The notes under the pieces: model-generated
The model's input: the letters and a program-made list of their open reading frames with translations, nothing else
The model's database searches: none
Told to the model about the DNA's origin: nothing
Shown: positions 8,619-16,869 of the stretch, in pieces
Layout of the letters: each line of letters opens with the position of its first letter
Position numbering within the stretch: position 1 is the first letter of the stretch
Source of the DNA: Salicibibacter cibarius
GTDB taxonomy: Bacteria; Bacillota; Bacilli; Bacillales; Marinococcaceae
DNA: 64,000 nucleotides
Reading direction: 5' to 3'
Assembly: GCF_016495725.1 (NCBI RefSeq)
Contig: NZ_CP054705.1
Location: 3,472,001-3,536,000 of the forward strand
Position numbers and translations under genes: made by a program

Positions 8619-8781
8619 AAACAATATTAAATTTTAAAAAAGGAATCAATTTCAAATTATATTTGTCATTGGTTTCTTGTAACCAGTTTGGTTTCGTATT
8701 CCTTCTGTTCTACGGAATAAATATGAACCGTAACTCTGGGTCAACTCTCTGTTTAGTGACCTATTGTTGCGGTTCTTTTTT
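8619..8781 (+). promoter_or_regulatory. first attenuator of the xdh leader (unclassified structured RNA plus terminator)
   Basis: An intrinsic terminator is formed by GAACCGTAAC (8725-8734) pairing over all ten positions (one U-G wobble) with GTTGCGGTTC (8766-8775), closed inside by GGTCA/TGACC, and followed by TTTTTT. About 105 nt of leader precede it, containing TATTCC/GGAATA and GGTT/AACC hairpins. The loop of the TATTCC hairpin (TTCTGTTCTAC) and the following GAACCGTA resemble the leader at 5305-5434. It is not a recognisable known riboswitch class to me. It stands in tandem with the purine riboswitch 16 nt downstream. Confidence 0.55.
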
Positions 8782-8796
8782 ATAATTAAAAATTCC

Positions 8797-8899
8797 CTTT
8801 CGTATAACCTCAATAATTGGTTTGAGGGTATCTACAGGAAACCGTAAATTTCCACACTACGAAAGAGGGCTTCTTCCTGGAGTCCTTTTTCGTTTTTTT
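8797..8899 (+). promoter_or_regulatory. guanine-class purine riboswitch with ON-type transcription terminator
   Basis: The aptamer consensus is clear: P1 CTTTCGT/ACGAAAG (8797-8803, 8859-8865), TATAA at the P1/P2 junction, P2 CCTCAA/TTTGAGG with an ATTGG-type loop, TATCTAC in J2/3, P3 GGAAA/TTTCC with the conserved CCGTAAA loop, and CACTACG at J3/1. The discriminator (position 74 of the family) is C8857, the guanine/hypoxanthine/xanthine type rather than the adenine type. The following terminator (8860-8892, 14 consecutive pairs, then seven T) uses the 3' strand of P1 (8860-8865) as the base of its own 5' arm. Ligand-stabilised P1 would therefore prevent termination, predicting activation by purine, which fits a catabolic operon. 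Confidence 0.9.
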
Positions 8900-8934
8900 A
8901 TGTTTTTAGCCATATTAATGAAGGAGGATTTTTA

Positions 8935-9420
8935 ATGAAGCGCATTCGATTTTTTGTAAATGGCAAACAAAAAACAGTTGATTGTCCACCTGCAAAACCG
9001 CTTCTTGATGTATTGCGGGAGGATTTAGGATTGACAGGCAGTAAAGAATGTTGCGGTAAAGGCGAATGTGGATCGTGTTCAGTTTTTATAGGGAATGAAG
9101 TAATATGCTCCTGCCTCGTGTTGGTTGGTCAGATTGAAAATGAAAGTGTTATCACTATTGAAGAAATCGGGCTTACGGAAAACATGGACATTGTTCAAGA
9201 AGCATTTATAGAAGAAGGTGCGACACAGTGCGGTTATTGTACGCCAGGGATCATCGTTGCGGCTAAATCTTTTTTAAACGATATTGACCACGTTCCAACG
9301 GTCAATGAAATAAAAACTGCTCTTGGAGGAAATCTATGTCGCTGTACCGGTTATCAGAAAATTATCTCAGCCATTCAATCAGCGGCCAGAAACAAATTCG
9401 CTATATCCGGTGAAACATAA
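8935..9420 (+). CDS. pucE: xanthine dehydrogenase, 2Fe-2S subunit
   Basis: 161 residues, ATG with AAGGAGG 8 bases upstream. The N-terminal plant-type ferredoxin motif ECCGKGECGSC (residues 38-48) and the C-terminal second cluster CGYCTPG...CRCTGYQ match the small subunit of molybdenum hydroxylases (CoxS/PucE type). It passes electrons from the molybdenum centre to FAD. First gene of a tightly packed six-gene operon with one- to four-base overlaps, placed behind the tandem purine leader. The length is usual for the family. Confidence 0.93.
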   Translation: MKRIRFFVNGKQKTVDCPPAKPLLDVLREDLGLTGSKECCGKGECGSCSVFIGNEVICSCLVLVGQIENESVITIEEIGLTENMDIVQEAFIEEGATQCGYCTPGIIVAAKSFLNDIDHVPTVNEIKTALGGNLCRCTGYQKIISAIQSAARNKFAISGET

Positions 9421-10028
9421 TGGCAACTGGTGAGGATAACAGCTTAACCGCACTTGTATTAGCCGCTGGCCGTTCTCAACGAATGGGCACATTAAAAGCT
9501 GCCCTTCCCTGGAACGGAACAACGTTAATCAATTATCAAATCAATCAACTCCAAAACACCTTAATAAGTGAACTTATCGTTGTGACAGGTTATAAGAGTG
9601 AAGAAGTTGCTGAGATGATTAAACCTTCTCATGTAAAAATAGTCCATAACCATCGATTTCATGAAGGGAAAACTTCATCGATCCGAAAAGGAGTCAAGTC
9701 TATAAGCCCTGATTCAAAAGGAATTTTAATAAGCGCAGTTGACCAACCGGTTCCAAAACATACCATAGACTTCATGATCACTCATTTCAATAAAACAAAT
9801 GCTTCCATTGTTGTTCCTGTATATCAACAAAAGCGCGGACACCCAGTATTATTCAGTACGCAACTAAAACACGAGTTGTTAAAAATCAATGAAGAAACAC
9901 AAGGGTTACGGAACATTTTTCGAAAGTATAATCGTGATGTGTCGCCAATAGAAGTCTCAGACCCTAATGTTTTACTTAACCTCAATACACCCATCGACTT
10001 TCTTCATATGAAAGGAGAGAGAAAATGA
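9420..10028 (+). CDS. pucB: molybdenum cofactor cytidylyltransferase-like protein (PucB/MocA family)
   Basis: 202 residues, start overlapping the upstream stop (TAATG). MobA-like nucleotidyltransferase fold: LVLAAGRSQRMGTLKAAL at the N-terminus (NTP-binding LAAGxSxRMG), an SAVDQPV metal-binding segment near residue 105, and RGHPVLFS near 140. Family members modify molybdopterin with CMP for insertion into xanthine dehydrogenase-type enzymes. Its place between two structural subunits fits a dedicated maturation role, as with Bacillus subtilis pucB. Confidence 0.88.
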   Translation: MATGEDNSLTALVLAAGRSQRMGTLKAALPWNGTTLINYQINQLQNTLISELIVVTGYKSEEVAEMIKPSHVKIVHNHRFHEGKTSSIRKGVKSISPDSKGILISAVDQPVPKHTIDFMITHFNKTNASIVVPVYQQKRGHPVLFSTQLKHELLKINEETQGLRNIFRKYNRDVSPIEVSDPNVLLNLNTPIDFLHMKGERK

Positions 10029-10906
10029 TTAAAACATCTGAAATGCAGGTTGTCTCACCAAAATCATTGAATGAATGTTTATATTTGCTTAATGATCAAG
10101 AAAAGAACAACCGGCTTATCGCAGGAGGAACAGACGCGGTCGTTCGTATGAAGGATAAAAAATGGACACCTGATAGTTGGATTAACATCAAAAGCATGAA
10201 CGAACTTAGGTATATACGTGAAGATCCAAGCGGCATACATGTGGGTCCACTAACAACACACACCGACATTGTTAAGTCGAAACTATTGCAAGAGAAAGCT
10301 GATGTACTCACATTTGCAGCAAAAGAGGTCGGCGCAACCCAAATGCAAAACATGGGGACGTTAGGCGGAAATATTGGAAACGCTTCGCCTACCGGTGATA
10401 CTATACCAGCCCTCTACGTGTTGGATGCTCGCATTGAATTACGTTCACTTGACGAAACAAGAACAATTCCAATTGAAGAATTTTTTCTTGGTCCGGGAAA
10501 AACCGTTATGGAAGCGAACGAAATCATTACAAATATCATTATCCGTCCTCAAGAGAAAAACGAAATGGGCATTTTTGAAAAACTTGGCCCTCGCAAGGCT
10601 CAGTCCATTTCCATCGTAAATTTTGCAGCATCCATCAGCATGGATAAGCAAACAAACCATTGCACATCCGGCAGATTGGCTTTCGGTTCAGTTGCCCCGA
10701 CCATTATCCGTGCAAAAAAGTGTGAGTCAGTGCTTACATTAGACCGCTTTGATAAGGATATTATTCAAAATATTGCTAAAATCGCCTGGAAAGAAGTTGC
10801 CCCAATTTCTGACGTCCGCGCTTCGGCAAATTACAGGAGAGACATGGCCAGTGCATTGTTGGAAAGAGGATTACTTCGATTAATGAAAAGGTGGGAAAAC
10901 AAATGA
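10025..10906 (+). CDS. pucC: xanthine dehydrogenase, FAD-binding subunit
   Basis: 293 residues, ATGA overlap with pucB. CoxM/PucC family: the FAD-binding IAGGTDAVVRMKD (residues 36-48) and NMGTLGGNIGNASPTGDT (around 109-126) loops of the PCMH-type domain, followed by the CO dehydrogenase flavoprotein C-terminal domain. Accepts electrons from the Fe-S subunit and passes them to an acceptor. Part of the pucEBCD-like operon. Confidence 0.93.
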   Translation: MIKTSEMQVVSPKSLNECLYLLNDQEKNNRLIAGGTDAVVRMKDKKWTPDSWINIKSMNELRYIREDPSGIHVGPLTTHTDIVKSKLLQEKADVLTFAAKEVGATQMQNMGTLGGNIGNASPTGDTIPALYVLDARIELRSLDETRTIPIEEFFLGPGKTVMEANEIITNIIIRPQEKNEMGIFEKLGPRKAQSISIVNFAASISMDKQTNHCTSGRLAFGSVAPTIIRAKKCESVLTLDRFDKDIIQNIAKIAWKEVAPISDVRASANYRRDMASALLERGLLRLMKRWENK

Positions 10907-13245
10907 GCATTAGTGAAAAAGCAAATATTCCCAAGGAACGTTTTAACGATAAATATCAATGGATAGGGAAAAAAATCCCCCGTATCGACGGTCCTGAAAA
11001 GGTAACCGGTGAACTAAAATACATGACGGATGAAAGTTACTCTAACATGGTATGGGGAAAAGTTCTTCGGGCAGAGTACCCCCACGCCAAAATTAAAAAC
11101 ATCAAAACGGAAAAAGCAGAATCATTACCCGGGGTGATTTGTGTATTAACGTATAAAGATATTCCGGGATTTAACGGTTTTGGTATTGTGACCCCTGATC
11201 AGCCCGTCCTTTGTGAAGATGTTGTTCGATGTACAGCAGATGCTGTCGCACTCGTGGCGGCAGAAACAAACGAAATTGCGGATGAAGCACTCAATCTTAT
11301 TCAAGTTGATTATGAACCATTGAAAGTTGTCGCTGATGCTGAATATGCCATGACCGATGAAGCACCTTCCCTCCATCCCGACGGAAATATACACAGCCAC
11401 GTTAAAATCAAAAACGGAGATGTCGATCAGGCATTTAAAAATGCTGACTACATTTTCGAAAATACCTATTATTCCCCGCGGCAAATGCACGCGTTTATAG
11501 AAACCGAAGGTGGTTGGGGTTTGGTTAAAGAAGACGGAACGTTAAAAATTCAATGCCCTGGCCAATATGCATACAGAGACAGACTACAAGTTTCTCGAGC
11601 GCTTGGTATGAATCCGGAAAGTATTCATGTTATTTCCAGCCCTAATGGCGGTGGTTTTGGCGGCAAAGATGAAATTACTGTGCAAATCTATCTTGCTTTA
11701 TTAGCCCTGCATACCGAAGGGCGACCTGTGAAAATTCATTTATCTCGCGAAGAGTCGGTTACAGCCGGTATGAAAAGACATCCTTTTAAAGTTCAAGTGA
11801 AAACAGCTGCAAACAAAGACGGAACAATTACTGCCAATCAAGTAAGAGCTGTTGCAGATACAGGGGCGTTTGCTTCTTTAGGACCGGCCGTCATATCATT
11901 AGCGGTCGAACATGCTTGTGGCCCTTATAAAATACCTAATGTTGATGTTGAAGGGTTTTGCGTATATACCAATAACGGGATCGCCGGTGCATTCCGAGGC
12001 TTTGGTGTTAATCAAGTATGTGTTGGCATTGAAACACATATCGATATGATCGCCGAAAAAATCAATATGGACCCAATTGAAATCAGAAAGAAAAACGCCT
12101 ACCGTCAAGGCGAAATTTCGAGCGTAGGACATGTCGTTAAATCCAGTGTCGGTACACATGAAACGCTTGAGAAGGCTCAAAATTGTGACCTATGGACGAA
12201 TCGAAATACCTATAAAAACCAACCGAGTGAGCCATGGAAAAAAAGAGGGGTTGCTATCGCGACGTCTTTTCACGGTGTTGGAATGGGACTTGACACGCCG
12301 GATTATGGCGCCGCCTCTATCGAACTGTTACACGATGGTCGTTTGAAAGTGGGCGTCGGGCCTGAAGAAATAGGTACCGGCAATGGTACCGTGTATGCTC
12401 AAGTTTGTGCTGAAATGCTCCATTGCGACATCGCCGACGTCTCTGTTATCCAAGGCGATACGTCTGAGACATTAGATAGCGGCACCATTTCTGCCTCACG
12501 ATCCACGTATACCGGTTCAAGGGCAATAGCCACTACAGCACCGCTCATGATTGAACTACTTACGGAAACAGCGAGTGAAATGCTTAATATTCCGGCAAAA
12601 GATATGGATATTGAAGACTGCAATGTGATCCATAAAAATGATCATTCAATCCTTCTTGCCTTCACTGAAATCCATGATTATTTGTCTGTAAACAGAAAAT
12701 CTACAAAAGTAAGTAGCCAGTTTTATCTTCCGAAAGAAAAAGAAGAAATCAAAGGTTCCGGAGGAGCCCCTCATCATATTTACGGTTACCAGACAAACGT
12801 TGTCATGGTCGAAGTGGATACCTTAACCGGAGAAACCGACGTTTTGCGGGTAGTGTCAATTCCCGACTGCGGAAGGGTTATGAATTTACAAGGTCTTGAG
12901 GGGCAATCCGAAGGTGGCGCCATAATGGGGATCGGTTATACCTTATATGAAGATGTCATTATTGAAGAAGGGTACCATAAAACAAGTAATTTAGGCGATT
13001 ACATCATCCCAACCATAAGGGAAACCCCGGAGATCGAAACCATTCCTGTCGAAGCTCCGGAACCATCAAACCCATTCGGTGCTAAAGGTATCGGAGAGGT
13101 TGTTATGATTCCAATAATCCCTGCCATCATGTCTGCCATTTATGATGCAACCGGCGCAAGGGTAAGGCACTTGCCAGCGACCCCGGAACGTATTTTCAAT
13201 GCAATGAAATCTGCCACAAAGTCAGTTCCGATGTCTTCGAGGTGA
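10903..13245 (+). CDS. pucD: xanthine dehydrogenase, molybdenum-binding catalytic subunit
   Basis: 780 residues from ATG 10903 (AAGGTGG seven bases upstream, ATGA overlap with pucC; an upstream GTG at 10891 is less likely). Aldehyde oxidase/xanthine dehydrogenase large subunit: hammerhead a/b domain at the N-terminus, GGGFGGKDEI near residue 250, GAFRGFGVNQ near 365, and the catalytic glutamate segment NPFGAKGIGEV near 730. Oxidises hypoxanthine and xanthine to urate with Mo-molybdopterin. The purine riboswitch and neighbouring purine permeases support xanthine as substrate rather than CO or nicotinate. Confidence 0.92.
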   Translation: MSISEKANIPKERFNDKYQWIGKKIPRIDGPEKVTGELKYMTDESYSNMVWGKVLRAEYPHAKIKNIKTEKAESLPGVICVLTYKDIPGFNGFGIVTPDQPVLCEDVVRCTADAVALVAAETNEIADEALNLIQVDYEPLKVVADAEYAMTDEAPSLHPDGNIHSHVKIKNGDVDQAFKNADYIFENTYYSPRQMHAFIETEGGWGLVKEDGTLKIQCPGQYAYRDRLQVSRALGMNPESIHVISSPNGGGFGGKDEITVQIYLALLALHTEGRPVKIHLSREESVTAGMKRHPFKVQVKTAANKDGTITANQVRAVADTGAFASLGPAVISLAVEHACGPYKIPNVDVEGFCVYTNNGIAGAFRGFGVNQVCVGIETHIDMIAEKINMDPIEIRKKNAYRQGEISSVGHVVKSSVGTHETLEKAQNCDLWTNRNTYKNQPSEPWKKRGVAIATSFHGVGMGLDTPDYGAASIELLHDGRLKVGVGPEEIGTGNGTVYAQVCAEMLHCDIADVSVIQGDTSETLDSGTISASRSTYTGSRAIATTAPLMIELLTETASEMLNIPAKDMDIEDCNVIHKNDHSILLAFTEIHDYLSVNRKSTKVSSQFYLPKEKEEIKGSGGAPHHIYGYQTNVVMVEVDTLTGETDVLRVVSIPDCGRVMNLQGLEGQSEGGAIMGIGYTLYEDVIIEEGYHKTSNLGDYIIPTIRETPEIETIPVEAPEPSNPFGAKGIGEVVMIPIIPAIMSAIYDATGARVRHLPATPERIFNAMKSATKSVPMSSR

Positions 13246-14081
13246 TTGCATTGCTCAGTAACCAATTATATGAAAAGTTATCCCATTCACTGAGACAACA
13301 GCTTGACGTTGCATTACTGACGATAACGGACCATCCTAATGATCATTATATAGGATCCAAATCACTGCTGTGGCCAGACGGACAAATATTTGATGAGAAT
13401 AATTATTCATACTGTTTTTCTAATCAGCTCATTTCATGCTGTCTCCCTTTGTTATTGGAACAAAAAACAAAAACCGTCACTTTTGAATGGGAGACTGATA
13501 ACGTGGACTGCTATGTCGAAGTCTATCCCAGCCCTTCTCATTTAATTGTTGCTGGCGCCGGGCATGTTTCTGAGCCTGTTGAACAACTTGGACGAATGTT
13601 AGGGTTTTATGTCACTGTCATTGATGATCGACCTTCTTTTGCAAATCGTGAAAAATTTCCGGAAGCTAATGAGGTCATCTGCATGTCATATCTTGATTTT
13701 TTCAGTTCGGTACACATTACACCTAAAACCTTTATTTTGCTTCTTACCCGCGGGCACAAGTTCGATGTCATAAGTTTACAAGAACTACTGAAAAGAGAGG
13801 AGAAACTTACACCCCAAGAGCGCACGAGATATATAGGAATGATTGGCAGCAGAAGACGGATCGCCGGTGTATTTGAACAGCTAAAAAGTGAATTTAACAA
13901 TCATCATTTTAAAAATATATATTCACCTGTTGGATTGGACATCGGCGCACAGTCTCCTGCTGAAATTGCTATCAGTATTATGGCGGAAATATTAAAAGTT
14001 CAAAATGGATCTCCAGGCCATTCACATCGAGAGAAAATTAACTACGAAAAACTAAAATTTTATGAAAGGAATCGAAAATGA
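13242..14081 (+). CDS. pucA: XdhC-family molybdenum cofactor insertion/sulfuration factor (C-terminal domain protein)
   Basis: 279 residues, GTG start overlapping the pucD stop (GTGA). The central part has an XdhC Rossmann domain (HLIVAGAGHVSEPVEQLGRM from about residue 99, then VIDDRPSFANREKFP) and a conserved YIGMIGSRRR followed by SPVGLDIGAQSPAEIAISI. XdhC binds Mo cofactor and delivers it to xanthine dehydrogenase. The usual XdhC/CoxI N-terminal module is weak here and appears as the next, separate gene, so the two probably act together. Confidence 0.85.
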   Translation: MIALLSNQLYEKLSHSLRQQLDVALLTITDHPNDHYIGSKSLLWPDGQIFDENNYSYCFSNQLISCCLPLLLEQKTKTVTFEWETDNVDCYVEVYPSPSHLIVAGAGHVSEPVEQLGRMLGFYVTVIDDRPSFANREKFPEANEVICMSYLDFFSSVHITPKTFILLLTRGHKFDVISLQELLKREEKLTPQERTRYIGMIGSRRRIAGVFEQLKSEFNNHHFKNIYSPVGLDIGAQSPAEIAISIMAEILKVQNGSPGHSHREKINYEKLKFYERNRK

Positions 14082-14419
14082 ATCATATAGAGTTTTTCGA
14101 AACAGTTATGTCCCTCCGTGAGCAAGGACAACAAGCGGCTATCGCTACCATCATTCGAGTAAAAGGCTCCACCCCGCGAAAAACAGGGACAAAAATGATC
14201 ATTTATCCCGATTATAAACTATATGGAACAATTGGAGGTGGTTGCGGTGAAGGCGAAGTGATCGAAAAAGCAATTCATGTGATCAAAACAGGTCGTCCCC
14301 AACAGCACAAAGTAGACCTTACGGAAGGACTTTTCTATGAAGATGGGGGGATTTGCGGCGGTATTATGGATGTATTTATTGAACCGATACTTTCGATTAA
14401 ATCTATCTCCATGAAATGA
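14078..14419 (+). CDS. XdhC/CoxI N-terminal domain protein
   Basis: 113 residues, ATGA overlap with the upstream xdhC-like gene. Carries the CoxI/XdhC N-terminal signature (VKGSTPRKTGTKMIIYP, then GTIGGGCGEGEVIEKA with the invariant GGGC). In many bacteria, including the single PucA of B. subtilis, these motifs sit in the same polypeptide as the Rossmann domain; here they are a free-standing protein. Likely role: the cofactor-handling half of a split XdhC. Last gene of the xdh operon before the permease 31 bp downstream. Confidence 0.85.
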   Translation: MNHIEFFETVMSLREQGQQAAIATIIRVKGSTPRKTGTKMIIYPDYKLYGTIGGGCGEGEVIEKAIHVIKTGRPQQHKVDLTEGLFYEDGGICGGIMDVFIEPILSIKSISMK

Positions 14420-14450
14420 ACCAAACAACATTTAAGAGGGTGAACAAAAA

Positions 14451-15803
14451 GTGAGCTCAAACTTAGAAACTCCAATTAAAAAAAGCAAACCACCGAAAGG
14501 CAATAAAATTGAACAATACTTTGGTTTTAATGAAAAAAATACTAATTTCAAAACAGAAACCATTGGTGGACTCACAACCTTTATGGCCATGTCTTATATA
14601 TTGTTCGTTAACACGGCTATTCTAAGCGATGCAGGAATGGATGAAGGAGCTGTGTTTGTTGCTACCGGGCTAACAGCAGCTATTTCGTGTATTATTATGG
14701 CGTTGTGGGCCAACTATCCGATCGGCTTAGCTCCCGGGATGGGATTAAACGCTTTTTTTGCATATACGGTCGTAATAGGTATGGGCATCCCATGGGAAAC
14801 TGCTCTTTCCGGGATGCTGGTAGCGGGAGTTATCTTCTTGGCCTTAACCTTAACCGGTTTAAGAGAGAAAGTTATTGATGCTATCCCCCCTCAACTAAAA
14901 GATGCTACCGTAGCAGGCATCGGAATATATATCGCCTTTATAGGATTACAGAATGCAGGTGTTGTAGCCGGAGATGAAGAGACGTTGGTAACACTTAGTT
15001 CCATTACTTCACCCGCCACTTTACTGGCTATGTTCGGCCTGATAGTAACGGCTATAATGCTCGTACGTGGTGTTAATGCCGCTATCTTTTTTGGAATGAT
15101 CATTACATCTCTTGTTGGAGTAATCACTGGATTGATCCCTATCCCTTCTCAAGTGATTTCTACCCTACCGAGTTTGGCTCCTACTTTTGGAGTTGCGATT
15201 GCCGAATTGCCAAATATTCTTCAACCGGAAATATTCACGGTGGTTTTCACTGTACTATTTGTGAACTTCTTTGATGCAACAGGCACAATAATCGCAGTTG
15301 CTAAAAAAGCAGGATTCTTGAAAGATGATAAATTGCCCAGGGCCAAACAAGCATTGGGAGCAGACGCTATCGCGTCAGTTGTTGGATCTATTCTGGGAAC
15401 ATCCAACACTAATTCTTATATTGAATCTGCTTCCGGTGTTGCGGCGGGTGCCCGCACGGGATTTGCTTCTTTAATAACGGCCCTTTGCTTTTTCCTATTC
15501 TTGTTCCTGTCCCCGCTTTTGGAAGTTGTTACTAATTCTGTAACAGCTCCTGCATTAATTATTGTTGGGGTTTTAATGGCATCTTCTTTAGGATCTATTA
15601 AATGGGACCAAATGGAATATGCCATACCTGCTTTTATCACAGCCATTGCAATGCCGTTGACTTACAGTATTGCCAATGGGATTGCCTTAGGCTTTATCGC
15701 TTACCCAATCTTAAAAATTGTTAAAGGAGAATACAAAGATCTTCATCCTATCATGTACCTGTTGCTAATTACTTTTATCGCATATTTTATTTGGTTAGCT
15801 TAG
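14451..15803 (+). CDS. pbuG: PbuG/AzgA-type hypoxanthine/guanine permease (NCS2)
   Basis: 450 residues, GTG start with GAGGGTG upstream. The cytoplasmic N-terminus ends in the family hallmark YFGFNEKNTNFKTETIGGLT followed by TFMAMSYILFVN. Further hallmarks are GLAPGMGLNAFFAYTVV and VLFVNFFDATGTIIAVAKKAG, then GTSNTNSYIESASGVAAGARTG. This is the COG2252 branch of purine transporters. Closely follows the xdh operon and is probably co-transcribed under the same riboswitch, linking uptake of oxypurines to their oxidation. Confidence 0.9.
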   Translation: MSSNLETPIKKSKPPKGNKIEQYFGFNEKNTNFKTETIGGLTTFMAMSYILFVNTAILSDAGMDEGAVFVATGLTAAISCIIMALWANYPIGLAPGMGLNAFFAYTVVIGMGIPWETALSGMLVAGVIFLALTLTGLREKVIDAIPPQLKDATVAGIGIYIAFIGLQNAGVVAGDEETLVTLSSITSPATLLAMFGLIVTAIMLVRGVNAAIFFGMIITSLVGVITGLIPIPSQVISTLPSLAPTFGVAIAELPNILQPEIFTVVFTVLFVNFFDATGTIIAVAKKAGFLKDDKLPRAKQALGADAIASVVGSILGTSNTNSYIESASGVAAGARTGFASLITALCFFLFLFLSPLLEVVTNSVTAPALIIVGVLMASSLGSIKWDQMEYAIPAFITAIAMPLTYSIANGIALGFIAYPILKIVKGEYKDLHPIMYLLLITFIAYFIWLA

Positions 15804-15852
15804 ACAAGCCGTATTTCCACAAAATCAAGGTGTTTTCAGACGACCATGGATC

Positions 15853-15883
15853 ATGCACAGGGAAAATACCCCTGTGCATTTTA
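15853..15883. terminator. convergent terminator between pbuG-like gene and carbamate kinase
   Basis: ATGCACAGGG (15853-15862) pairs with CCCTGTGCAT (15870-15879) over a seven-base loop. TTTTAT follows on the plus strand and a short T-run on the minus strand, so it can serve both converging operons. Confidence 0.75.
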
Positions 15884-15897
15884 TCGATTTTCGTTCA

Positions 15898-16860
15898 TTA
15901 ACTGACAGTCACTTGTTTCTCAACGGGGTTAACAATTGTCCCCGTTTGCCCTTGCAAGGCCTCTTCTGCCTTATCCAACGCACAGATGATGGAGGTGCCG
16001 CCTGTTTTGGCGAAAGACAGTGCAGCCTCAACTTTTGGTCCCATGCTTCCTTTACTAAAGTGTCCTTCTTCGATATATTTTTCCAATTCATCAACAGTAA
16101 GATTTTCTAACGCCTTCTCATCGGCTTTTCCGTAGTTTACATAAACATGGTCAATATCCGTTAAAACCATAAATACATCCGCTTCGATCTCTTCTGCCAG
16201 CTTACATCCGCTGCGGTCTTTATCAATAACAGCCTCGATCCCTACATCGGCATCCGTGCTTTTGCATATGACCGGTATTCCCCCTCCACCACCGGCAATG
16301 ACTATGTTACCGTTTTCGGACAACTCCCGAATCGTGTCAGCTCCCAAAATGCGTAGCGGTTTCGGCGAGGGGACTACTCTTCGCCATCCCCGATTGGCAT
16401 CCTTTTTCATCTTCCAACGGTTGGAGACTTGTAATTGTTTGGCTTCCTCTTCTGTATAAAAAGTACCAACCGGTTTACTCGGATCGAGATAATCTTCATC
16501 TTCGCTAGATACCTGCACCCTTGTCATCATACTAACGACGGAGACAGTTAGATGATTTTGTTTCAACTCATTTAAGAGCGATTGTTCAATCATGTACCCG
16601 ATAAACCCTTGCGTTTGTGCATTAAGCACATCTAACGGGAACGGGGGCACAACATTTTGTGCCTCTTCGTTTTGTTGTAATAACCTACCGACTTGCGGAC
16701 CATTTCCGTGTGTTATCACTAACCGATAGCCCTGTTTCACCAATAGACTTAAAAATTTGCAACTCTTCTTTATATTGTTTAATTGATTGATATAGGTTGG
16801 CTCTTCATCGGCTTGCTGAATAGCATTGCCCCCCAGTGCAACAACAACCGTTTTACTCAT
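15898..16860 (-). CDS. allK: carbamate kinase
   Basis: 320 residues, ATG with AGGGGTG upstream. Carbamate kinase family: VVVALGGNAI at the N-terminus, VITHGNGPQVG near 47-57, VVPSPKPLRI, then GNIVIAGGGGGIPV and KDRSGCKLAEEI. Transfers phosphate from carbamoyl phosphate to ADP, yielding ATP, CO2 and ammonia. It is the last gene of the allantoin operon and lies directly after allF, allG and allH, the oxamate carbamoyltransferase genes, the same order of functions as the enteric allFGHK cluster. ArcC of arginine fermentation is an alternative name, but no arginine deiminase genes are present. Confidence 0.9.
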   Translation of the reverse strand: MSKTVVVALGGNAIQQADEEPTYINQLNNIKKSCKFLSLLVKQGYRLVITHGNGPQVGRLLQQNEEAQNVVPPFPLDVLNAQTQGFIGYMIEQSLLNELKQNHLTVSVVSMMTRVQVSSEDEDYLDPSKPVGTFYTEEEAKQLQVSNRWKMKKDANRGWRRVVPSPKPLRILGADTIRELSENGNIVIAGGGGGIPVICKSTDADVGIEAVIDKDRSGCKLAEEIEADVFMVLTDIDHVYVNYGKADEKALENLTVDELEKYIEEGHFSKGSMGPKVEAALSFAKTGGTSIICALDKAEEALQGQTGTIVNPVEKQVTVS

Positions 16861-16869
16861 ATCTATCTT

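Noticed and set aside
8781-8786. TATAAT immediately before the purine aptamer as the operon's promoter
   Set aside because: No acceptable -35 lies 16-18 bp upstream (the region is the terminator arm), while TTGACA-N17-TACGAT at 8584-8612 is much better. Kept only as an alternative.
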